64,000 bases of DNA, from NCBI GenBank assembly GCA_037157565.1, contig JAZHRO010000026.1:32044501-32108500 (forward strand). The letters are read 5' to 3'. Shown here one piece after another: positions 55,527 through 64,000 of this stretch. The translations under genes were made by a program, and so were the position numbers. The stretch comes from Thalassia testudinum (taxonomy: Eukaryota > Streptophyta > Magnoliopsida > Alismatales > Hydrocharitaceae). The notes beneath the pieces are model-generated. The model saw nothing but the letters and a program-made list of their open reading frames with translations, was not told the origin of the DNA and ran no database searches. Each line of letters opens with the position of its first letter. The stretch's first letter is position 1.

Positions 55527-57136
55527 TGATGACATCACCATTATTCAATATAGCATGCTTAATTTTGCTATGTTTTAAGGGTAAATTCACCTAAATCATA
55601 CATAAAAAGGATATAACTTAATCGGGAAGAAAGAGCATCAAATGAACCCAAAAGACAACTAAACAACTTCAAAACAACCAATCTAGGGTTTCCTCTGAAA
55701 ATCAGGCTATTACGACAATAATTAAACCCTTTTTTTTTTCCTAAACTCAAATTGGCAGGGTTCTGATAGAAAATTCACAAAGTAAATCTTCTAAAAATCA
55801 TAGATAAATATTCTACAAGGTTTAATGGGATCAATTGGATCAAATGAGCCAAGTTGACCTAAAATAATAACCTAGGTGAATAATAAATGTCAATTGGGTT
55901 CAAATATAAAATTAACCGAACAAATGACTTCAAAACCCAAAATTGAAATTGCCACTAAATTCCCTAGGTTCTAATCAAGATTCTATAAAAAGCTTGACCT
56001 ATTCTGACAATATTCTCACCTACTTTGCATTTAAGCCCTTAATTTCCTAAAAGTTTGCAAATAGGTCCAAATTTATTACTTATTGGTCCTTCCCTCTTGC
56101 AAAAAGGTCTCTGGCTCATCTCCTTCATCGCTCCAACCTTCGAATAGTTGACCGAGCTTCGCGTCGAGCTTCGAGCTCGGTTGACGGCCGCCTCAAGCCC
56201 CGATTGCCTTCATCTACTGAAGCGAAGTTATTCACCTTGCTGTTCCTCTTCTAACGGCAGTTGTTTCACCGCCAACCGCCACCTCTATGGTTCTCTCTTC
56301 TCGCTCAAAGCAGGTGCGGCCATTGCAAGCTTTCTGAGCTCATCTCGCAACCACAAGTCGTCAGTTGCTCCAGCATTGGCCTTTAAAGCTTTGCACATCT
56401 CTTCTGAGTTCCCTCGTCTAGGATCCAAGTGCAAAAGCCTCCTCCTTCCCTTCCTCCATGCGCCACCATTGCCAGACCTTGAGGTCTCCTTCGCCCCTTC
56501 GTTCCGCCTTCTCTCACCATCAAACGAGGGCGCAACCATCTTCGCCTCTCTCTCTCCGAGCTTCCTAGCCAAGAAGCTGGTCGTCTGACCCCTTCATCGA
56601 CCTCAATTCCCCCTCCAATTCTTCGTCGGCAGCCTACCACCACCATCGGTCTCCTCACCTCCTTCTCTCTAATAAACATAGGGTTTCTCTTTCCCCTCTC
56701 CTCCTCTATCTCCTCATCTCAATTTCTTTTTTTAACTTTGTTTTCACCATCACCGACCACCACCAGTTGGAGCTCTGACGAGCTACATCACCACTCCTCC
56801 ACGCACGACCGACCACCCAATAGAATTAGGGCTTTGCTTTAGGGTTTCACCTCGAAGCTCTTGCATATGACGCGAGGTCAAACGACATCTTATTTTGCCC
56901 GTAGGTCCTCACTGAAGTCGGTCTTCGTTTTCACCTCTGACAGCAATTCTCCGGTCACCTCCGACGAAGCTCCGCACACCATCGAAAGCCCTGATCTAAA
57001 GAGGAGCAGGACAATTGGACGCCCCACCGATACCTCAATCAATCCTTGACCTCATTTGAGAGATCGGACGGTCGAAGTAGACGAATCGAAGCCGAACATC
57101 CTCGCTACCAAGAGACGCAAGGAAGCAAGAGACGTT

Positions 57137-57200
57137 AGTGCCACATCTGGCGCAATCGAAGTCTGAGCAGCGTTTAGTACAAAAACGTGCCCTAAGCACA
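57137..57200 (+). promoter_or_regulatory. USE-TATA promoter module, 3' LTR of B
   Basis: AGTGCCACATCT (57137-57148, two changes from the 5' copy), 24 bp, TTTAGTA (57173), then TTGCCTC 28 bp after that (57201). Confidence 0.6.
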
Positions 57201-57371
57201 TTGCCTCAGAACACACGAGGTGAGGTCCCCTCCGCACACCCGTACGCATGCGCTCACTCACGTGCACGCTCACGTGCCCTCGCCAGTGAATACGCCTGTG
57301 GGTCTAGGCTGAGGATTCGGTTACCTAGGTCCAGCTGGATTTAGAGAACTTAACTAAGGGAGGCAGGTTTT
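57201..57371 (+). ncRNA. Candidate Pol III-type RNA unit in LTR B
   Basis: 171 nt from TTGCCTC to the T4 run 57368-57371 in GGCAGGTTTTGCC. It contains GAGGTGAGGTCCCC (about 57217-57230). It is the only uninterrupted copy in family B. Transcription is inferred. Confidence 0.38.
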
Positions 57372-57819
57372 GCCACCTGAGATCTGTGCCTTTCCCCACA
57401 AGTCTTGGCCCTTACGCTACTGGCTTCACAAGTTAAGGCATCTGTGCCTAATATTCGTCATCTGAGGGTAAAGCCTGACTTGTTCTATGAACTTAACATG
57501 AAATAATTGATAGCTGGAACTATTCAAATATTTGAGGTTATTTGGGCATAAATATTAGGGCTAAATTTGGTGGTTTAAACCATCATTTTTACCCTTATGT
57601 TTTTATATTTTTCTATCTAAAGATATATTTGATATACATTGAACATCCACTAATTTTTTCTCATTGTGATAGTGATGTTTTGCACATTTTCTTGCTCCCA
57701 GAGATGACCTTGGATTTTCTGATTAATTCTAGTATTATAAATTTAAATGTTAGATTCGCTTTGATCTCCTATACTACGACGCACGTTTTTTTTAAAACCT
57801 GATCGACGTGCGTTTAACA

Positions 57820-58275
57820 GTACCAGAAGCTTTAAAGAATGCCCCTATAATTCTTGGAAGACCATTCTTAGCCACCGCCAAATCCAATATTGATTGCGAT
57901 TCTGGAAAGATGAAAATCATGTGCGATGGTGAGTATTACCCTAGATATTTTTCAAGCTTATAGGCATTTCCAAGAACCAGATTTTTTTGATGACTCGGAT
58001 TCTGAGATTGAAAATTTAGTGGAAGAAACAATGCAAATCTCATACATGGGTTCCTGCTTTGCAATTAACATGGTTCCTGAACAATCTGATTTAACCCACC
58101 CTCCCACCCTAACCGCACCTCCTCCATCTGACTCTTCATTTAATTCCCTCCCCCTCATTTCACCCTTGGATCAAAAAGCAGAAATCATCTCAGAGCCAAG
58201 CCCCCAACTTGAGTTAAAACTCTTGTCCGACTCCCTTAAATATGTTTCCTTGGACAGAACCAGACCATGTCCCTG
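57820..58275 (+). pseudogene. Protease region of A, part 2, and linker
   Basis: After GTACC the protease frame of A resumes (EALKNAPIILGRPFLATAK and NIDCDSGKMKI), then shifts into an acidic Pro/Ser-rich linker (57926-58276, FDDSDSEIENLVEE) leading to LLSDSLKYVSLD at the RT start. Confidence 0.85.
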
Positions 58276-59581
58276 ATTATCAATTCTAGACTTAGTGGGG
58301 CACAAGAGGAAAAACTTCTACAGGTTTTGAGTCAAAACAGAAAAGCTATTGGCTAGACCCTTTCTGACCTTAAGGGTATCAATACGTCCTATTGCACTCA
58401 TAGAATATATCTTGAGGATGCTTCTCACCCCTCCCGCCAACCACAAAGGCGCCTGAGTCCTAATATGCAGGAGGTGGTTAAAAAGGAGATTATAAAGTGG
58501 CTTGATGCTGATATCGGCTACCCCATTTCTGACAACTCCTAGGTTAGTCCAATGCAAGTTGTTTCTAAAAAAGCTGGACTAACAATTGTCACTAATGAAC
58601 ATGGGGAAAATATAGCCACTAGGACCACTCCTTCTTGGCATGTGTGCATTGATTACCACAAATTGAACACCGCCACCAAGAAGAACCATTTTCCGCTCCC
58701 ATTTATTGATCAAATCTTGAAGCGATTAGCCAAATGTGACTACTACTATTTTCTATATGGTTATTCCGACTATAATCAAGTTGCGATCCACCTTGAGGAT
58801 CAAGACAAAACTACATTCACTTGCTCCTTCGAAACCTTCGCTTTCCGAAGGATGCCTTTCGGTCTTTGCAACGCACCTATGACTATTCAAAGGTGTATGC
58901 TTGCAATTTTTTTAGACCTAGTAGGTGAATGTCTTGAAGTCTTTGTGGATGACTTCTCTGTTTTTGGGGACTCCTTCGACCTTTGTCTTAGAAATCATGG
59001 AAGGACTCTATAGAAATGCATAGAAGTTAACTTGGTCCTCAGTGGGGAAAAAAATCATTTCATGGTCCAAGAAGGCATCATCCTTGACTATGTCATCTTT
59101 AAAAAGGGAATTGCGGTAGATCGAGCTAAAATTGATGCTATCTCTAAGCTCCCCCCGCCTACTACTATGAAACAGATCCGATCTTTCTGGGGCATGTGGG
59201 CTTCTACCGCCGTTTCGTTAAAAATTTTTCCCAAATCTCCAAGTCCTTAAGTCAATTACTTACTAAAGACTAGTCTTTCGAGTTTAATGACCAATGCCTG
59301 GAGAGTTTCAACAAGTTGAAGGATGTCACAGAGGCACCAATTTTACAGGGACCTGACTAGAATTGTCCCTTTGAGTTAATGACAGATGCCTCTGATTTTG
59401 CTATGGGGGCCGTTCTAGGGCAAAGAATTGATAAGCTCATTGTGATCTACTAGCCAGTAAAACCCTTGATGATGTACAACGGAATTACATAGTAACTGAA
59501 AAAGAACTTCTGACCATTGTCTTTGCCCTAGAAAAATTCTACTCATATTTATTAGGGTCACACGTCACTGTATACACCGAT
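58276..59581 (+). pseudogene. Reverse transcriptase and start of RNase H of A (broken)
   Basis: RT blocks are WLDADIGYPISDN (about 58500), WHVCIDYHKLN (58638), YSDYNQVAIHLEDQDKTTF, RMPFGLCNAP (58850) and the active-site box FVDD (58942), where Met of the usual FMDD is Val. RNase H follows with DASDFAMGAVLGQ (about 59390) and [20 protein letters not shown], and stops at VYTD, where solo LTR G3 is inserted. Several stops and shifts occur (58276, 59013 and 59450). Confidence 0.92.
59577..59581. repeat. Target-site duplication of G3 (left), CCGAT
   Basis: CCGAT pairs with CCAAC at 61359-61363. The three matching positions and two transitions fit an ancestral CCGAC in the YTDH codons of RNase H. 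Confidence 0.7.
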
Positions 59582-61358
59582 TGTTGAACGTTATGAATCG
59601 CTACGCTAACGTGTTTGGTTTTGGAAAACCTGACGCTGTAGTTTGAAAGCGAAGAATTCGTGTTCAACAAATAAAATTTATACCAAAATTGAAATTCCAG
59701 GTCGAACACAGGGAGGCGGACGTTTGATTTAAAAACTACGCGTTTCTTTTTGTCACGAAGTAATTCAATTTAAAACTATCTAAGTATCTACAACAAATAG
59801 AAGAGAGAGAGAGGGTAAGAGAGAGAGAGAGAGAATATTACACATAGAAATTAAAATGAGATGTAGAATAAACAAAGAATTTATCATTGAGGAGATTGTT
59901 CATTACAACTAGAAAGCATAAAACAATTACACTAGAAAGCGATAAATTTACTCTAGAAAGCATTAAAAGAATGGAGGGAGAAATGTCCTCCTCGACGATT
60001 GCTTGGAGAACGAGCAAAACTACACTAGAAAGCAGTAAATCTATACTAGAAAGCAGTAAAAAGAATAGGGAGAGAGAAATCCTCCTCGATAGTTGCTTGG
60101 AGGATGAGCCGGACGAGACGACGCCTGGACAAAGGGGAACGAAGCCGGACGAAGGAGGACGAAGCAGAAGAACGGGAACGAAGCAGCACGCCGTCATCGT
60201 CGCGGGATCCACTTCCGAAGGGGAACGAAAATTTGGACTTTATCTCGCGAGAAGCATCCCGGGTGTGGGACAAGCTTCTCTTGAGCTTTGGAGGGGTAGA
60301 GAGGAGAAGGAAGGGATGAGAATTTCGTATAGAGGGGGTCTCCTTTTATAGTTGCAAGGAGTGGGGGCAAAATGGACATTACAACTTCAAAATAATAAAT
60401 GAGGGGTCTTTAGTGACGGATAAATCCGTCACTAAAGCCCCCAACGTGGGCGTAGCTTCCGCGCCCACGCGCACTGCTTCAGCTGCCCGCGTGCTCAACG
60501 CCATCGCACGTTCATTGATTCTCAGTCGTCCGATCGTGAGATCGGACGGCTTAAGATGCATCTCCGCCCTCTACGCTGCGTGCCCATCCACGTGCGATCG
60601 CGCGTCCATGCCGTGCGTGTAATAGCGCGTCGGCGTTATCGCCGTTGGATCTCCATCGACGCTCCATGCGCCTCAATTGCCCGCACCTTCCAGCCCCTCG
60701 CTGCGGCTCGAACTCGCGCCCCCCGCTCGCGAAAGCGCGCTCGACCGTGCGCTATGGGGCGCGGATGGTCGAGCAGACGCTTTTAGGCGTGACCGACCAC
60801 AGCCGTTGGATCAATATCCAACGGCGGAGAGCGGGTGGGTGCGGGGCCTTCGTAGAATGTGTGCGACCGTTTGGGCGGTCGAGATGGCGCCACGCGGCAC
60901 CATCTTGGTCGTCCATCTTCTGGAAGTTGTAAATGGTGCCACGGATGTCGGATTGACTCGATTTTTGCGTCGTTTGGCTGCGATCGTCGATCCGAATTCA
61001 TCCGTGCGGTCAGATTTGTCATCTGAAGTGTGGATTTTCACCATCCTGGCCCTTGATCTTCTAGGGTTCCTCGGTCACTATCTGATGCTACGGATGCCTG
61101 ATTAGGGCGATCTTAGAGTCGTTGAACTCCAATCGCCGCCCTGATCACATCCATACGGTTGGATCTTTGATCCGAGGCCCCGATTAAATGTTTTCCCTAT
61201 CCAAGCACATAAAAGGAGACAATTAACCTCCATTTTATTCAAACTACTCTAAATGCAAGATGATGCATGTTATGCAATATTTATATCATGAAATGCAATC
61301 CTATGCTTAAGAACATGCAAAAATAGACATTTTAAGCAGTGTAAATGTGTTTACATCA
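59582..61358 (-). mobile_element. Solo LTR G3 inside RNase H of A
   Basis: 1777 bp. On the minus strand it starts TGATGTAAACAC and ends CGTTCAACA, in the same family as G1 (opposite orientation) and D. TATA is at rc 60341-60351, the perfect CTTTAGTGACGGAT palindrome at 60408-60437, GTCCGATC palindrome about 60527, tRNA-like stretch about 60690-60762, CCGTTGGAT palindromes at 60641 and 60801, and G-box palindrome 60883-60904. No internal region is present. Confidence 0.93.
60408..60437. promoter_or_regulatory. 14-bp-arm palindrome, LTR G3
   Basis: CTTTAGTGACGGAT, AA, ATCCGTCACTAAAG: both arms perfect, about 60 bp from the TATA box as in G1. Confidence 0.85.
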
Positions 61359-62870
61359 CCAACCACTCAGCACGTAAATATCTATTGAACAAAAAAAGAT
61401 GCAAAACCCCATCTTATCCGTTGGATCCTGCTGCTCCAGGAATTTGACCTGGAAATCAAGGATAAGGTGAGGTTGAAAAATGTAGTGGCAGACCATCTTT
61501 CTCGTCTTATGAAAAACGACATTCTAACCCCTCCCGATATGTTCCCTGATGAGACTATCTTAGCTGCCAATACCCTCCCTTGGTTTGCACTTATTGCAAA
61601 CTATTTAGCAACAGAACGAATCCCCTCTGATTGGCCAAAAACCAAAAGGGATAAGTTCTTTGCTGAAATCAAATATTACTTTGGGGAGAAGACTGACCTT
61701 TTCCGCATTTGTGTTAATCAGGTCATTCGACGGTGTGTCCTGACTCAGAAATTCATGATATTCTAACATACTGTCACTCAATGGCCTGTGGTGGCCATTT
61801 CTCGGGAAAGAAAACTGCAACTAAGGTCCTCACTTCTGGTTTCTTTTAGCCCAGCTTGCATAAAGATGCTCATTCCTTTGTTCGGTCCTATGTGTGTTGC
61901 CAAAGCATTGACAACATTACTCGGAAGGATATGATGCCCCTAAATCCAATATTAGAAGTTGAAATTTTCGATGTATGAGGCATCAACTTCATGAGACCGT
62001 TCATCAACTCTTGTGGGTATTTGTATATATTAGTCGCAGTTGACTATGTATCAAAATGAATTGAAGCAATACCCACACACACCAATGATCACAAGGTCCT
62101 TGTCAAATTCATCAAGAAAAATATTTTTTCGAGATTCCACATTCCCAAGGCCATCATCAGTGACGGAGGACCACATTTCACTCACTCTCAATTCCATCAC
62201 CTTTTATCCAAATATGGGGTTAATCATAAAATTTTCACTCCTTACCACCCCCAAACGAATGGCCAAGTAGAAGTTTCTAACAGGGAGATAAAAAATATTT
62301 TACAAAAGATGGTTAGGCCCGATCGTAAAGACTGGTCCACTAAATTGGACGATGCTTTATGGGCCTACCGTACAACTTTTAAAACTCCTCTTAGAATGTC
62401 TCCTTTCTGTTTGATTTTTGAAAAGGCATGCCATCTCCTTGTCGAACTCGAACATAGGGCTTTTTGGGTAATCAGATAATTAAACATGGATTTATCTAAA
62501 GCCGATAACCACTGGAAGTTACAATTAACTGAATTTGAAGAATTGCGTAATTTCTCTTATGAAAATGCGTGGATTTATAAAAATCGAACAAAGAAATTCC
62601 ATGATAAATATATTGTTCAAAAAATTTTTGATGTCAATCAACACGTTTGGCTTTTCGACACCAGATTATGAATTTTTCTAGGAAAACTAAAATCCAAGTA
62701 GACCGACCTATTTATTGTCCTTAAAACTTATCCATATGGCGCTATTGATATTTTCAATCCTAAAACAAATACTACTTTTCAAGTCAACAGCCAGTGTTTA
62801 AAGCTCTATCTAGATAATACTCTGAATCTCCCATCCGACACTCTTGATTTAACCGACTTACCCTCTAATG
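61359..62870 (+). pseudogene. End of RNase H and integrase of A (broken)
   Basis: RNase H resumes with [27 protein letters not shown] and VVADHLSRL (61483). Integrase follows: a decayed zinc-binding region (61770-61925, first His region altered), the catalytic core with [10 protein letters not shown] (about 62153) and TNGQVEVSN (about 62258, Glu kept), [22 protein letters not shown], and a C-terminal domain with FDVNQHVWLFDTRL (62628) and a stop before GKLKSK. It ends near 62870. Stops at about 62020 and 62480 break it. Confidence 0.9.
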
Positions 62871-62910
62871 ATCATTGGTGCAATTCACACCTGGCTGAAT
62901 GGCGTAAAAG

Positions 62911-62935
62911 ATAGCACTGGCTGGGAGGTAACCTA
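62911..62935 (+). other. Decayed conserved hairpin of A
   Basis: AGCACTGGCTGGGAGGTAACCTATC corresponds to the CTGGG-AGGCAA-CCCAG motif with two changes in the second half. It lies just after the integrase end. Confidence 0.6.
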
Positions 62936-63053
62936 TCATTTTCCTACTTTACGTTTTTTCTTTCTTTCAGAGGTTTCGCTTATCCTGATTCGAACCGCCC
63001 TCACTACGGTGATCTCTTTTCCCTTCCTATTGCATGCAGATATGCCATATCTT

Positions 63054-63066
63054 AAGGATGGGGGGG
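63054..63066 (+). promoter_or_regulatory. Probable polypurine tract of A
   Basis: AAGGATGGGGGGG directly precedes a TG, like the tracts of B, C2 and E. Confidence 0.6.
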
Positions 63067-64000
63067 TGTTTTTAAATTTTGACGATGAAACCAGGATTTT
63101 CAAAACCCAAAAACATTCAATTTTGTTATTTCATTTTGTGCATGCATACCCAAAAGAAATAAAAATGTTGAAAACTTTTCGAGGAAATTTTGAAATCAGG
63201 ACCAAGGTTGAAAGATTCATTTTAAGGCACAATGAGATTTAATCTTTAACAAACAAGGGATAAGGATATGGATCTAACTAATAGAATCTCTGGGTCTATT
63301 TTTAGACTAGATCAAGCATCCTCCTCTAAATTCCACCTGAACTCATGATGGTTCAGGTAACTTGATCTCCTTTTGTGACCTGGAAATTACCTGGCTTAGT
63401 TTTCGATCCAAAAACTTGCATCTCTTACAAAATTCTTGTGTCAAATTTCACACACAAGCCAACACCTAGAAAACATTAGAAATTAGGAAAATCCCTTGTT
63501 TGGCCTTAGTGAAATCCGAAGCAGATTATTGGTTTGAGTTCCCACCGCCGAGGAGGAAAATGCCTCCTTTGAGGACGCAATGTCAACATGTTACCGCCTC
63601 GGCACTGCTCTATATCTATATCTCATATCTTTAGACAGAGCATTAAGGTGCAAATTTTGCAACTTAAGTATCTTGGACGGTGCTCTACCCATAGCATCGG
63701 AGCAAGAGCTTGAGTTTACTTGGAGCACCCCTTTACACCACATTGTGTTTTGGAGTTGTGAGGTCCTAGTGGCGTCTTGGCTAGTACTATCTAGAAGTGC
63801 TGGCACCAGAACCCCCTCAAGGATTGGTAACAGAAATGATGATCCCGACACATCTGTTATAGGATTAAGCTAAGAATAAGAATGGGGGAGATTCAAAAAA
63901 AAAAAAAGTTTTAAACAAGTACATGACCTTATAAATGTTAGCATTCACAAGCACAGACACAAGGTTTTAAAGGATTATGTAAGTTGCGAGTCAGATTCAA
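63067..64000 (+). repeat. Probable 3' LTR of A (runs off the window)
   Basis: Starts TGTTTTTAAATTTTGACG after the polypurine tract. No second copy is in the window to confirm it. The frames here (for example 63580-63873) are short and unsupported. A GA/A-rich run lies at 63880-63910. Confidence 0.5.

Larger units (their letters stand above)
26579..57819 (+). mobile_element. Element B, Athila-type retrotransposon with nested insertions and inversion
   Basis: Parts: 5' LTR left part 26579-28294; inserted C1/C2/I; inverted right part of the 5' LTR (rc 45683-46232); primer-binding site (rc 45662-45679); leader (rc about 44493-45661); gag, protease, RT, RNase H and integrase 48421-53888; 3' untranslated region; polypurine tract 55515-55526; 3' LTR 55527-57819. 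The two halves of the 5' LTR add up to about 2.26 kb against 2.29 kb for the 3' LTR. It is inserted in the protease of A. Confidence 0.88.
55527..57819 (+). repeat. 3' LTR of element B
   Basis: 2293 bp, TGATGACATCACC to GTTTAACA. It matches 26579-28294 plus rc 45683-46232. The middle (56.1-56.6 kb) keeps a 146-codon frame also seen, with a stop, in the 5' LTR; this is probably composition, not a gene. The USE-TATA module is at 57137-57200. Confidence 0.94.

Noticed and set aside
56148..56588. 146-codon frame in the 3' LTR of B, also partly open in the 5' LTR (27190-27630)
   Set aside because: The 5' copy has a stop in the middle, the protein is Ser/Leu/Pro-rich without a domain, and the reverse strand is equally open. 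Composition is the simpler explanation.
62868..63242. 124-codon frame after the integrase of A as an extra ORF
   Set aside because: It crosses the decayed hairpin, the polypurine tract and the probable LTR start, and has no domain.

Overview
The window looks like plant nuclear DNA from a repeat-rich angiosperm genome; the species cannot be told from this sequence. I find no host gene. Almost everything can be assigned to LTR retrotransposons nested inside one another. They are Ty3/gypsy elements of the Athila type: the gag-protease-RT-RNase H-integrase proteins are of that clade, the primer-binding sites match the 3' end of plant tRNA-Asp, target duplications are 5 bp, and LTRs are 1.2-2.9 kb. 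All coding regions carry stops, frameshifts or insertions.

Layout. Letters are my own names. Element A (+ strand) is the oldest host. Its gag and protease run 24256-26578, resume at 57820, and continue through RT and integrase to about 62870; a probable 3' LTR starts near 63067. Its 5' LTR is outside the window. Element D (- strand, non-autonomous) lies upstream, with its 5' LTR at 22013-23874 and internal region at 18860-22012 and 2883-3207. D is split by a complete minus-strand element, E (3213-18854, target duplication ACACC). E is itself split by two solo LTRs: G1 (9073-10741, GATGG) and F (13253-16138, TAGGG). A further LTR-like sequence, H, ends near 2878.

A is split in its protease by element B (26579-57819, target duplication ATACC/GTACC) and in its RNase H by solo LTR G3 (59582-61358). 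The 5' LTR of B is split by a non-autonomous element, C1 (5' LTR 28295, 3' LTR now at 46233-47901, target duplication CGCAC). C1 contains solo LTR I (31363-32598, CACTC) and a second, related non-autonomous element, C2 (35958-about 44492). A later inversion of about 44493-48420 flipped the 3' LTR of C1, the rest of B's 5' LTR, and B's primer-binding site and leader. B's gag and pol then run 48421-53888 and its 3' LTR is 55527-57819.

How the parts relate. A, B and E carry gag-pol; C1, C2 and D do not. Instead, C and D carry a shared, unrecognised open reading frame with a Tyr/Pro-rich start, an acidic middle and a conserved hydrophobic end. C shares its 3' untranslated region with B, which suggests that B-type enzymes mobilised C.

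The LTR promoters fall into two groups. C, D/G and E carry a fixed series of palindromes, with a tRNA-like sequence, upstream of a TATA box. B, F and H instead carry an snRNA-type upstream element exactly 24 bp from a TATA-like box, followed exactly 28 bp later by a conserved YTGCCTC...GGGTGAGGTCCC segment that ends in a T4 run. The second group is the most interesting signal here.
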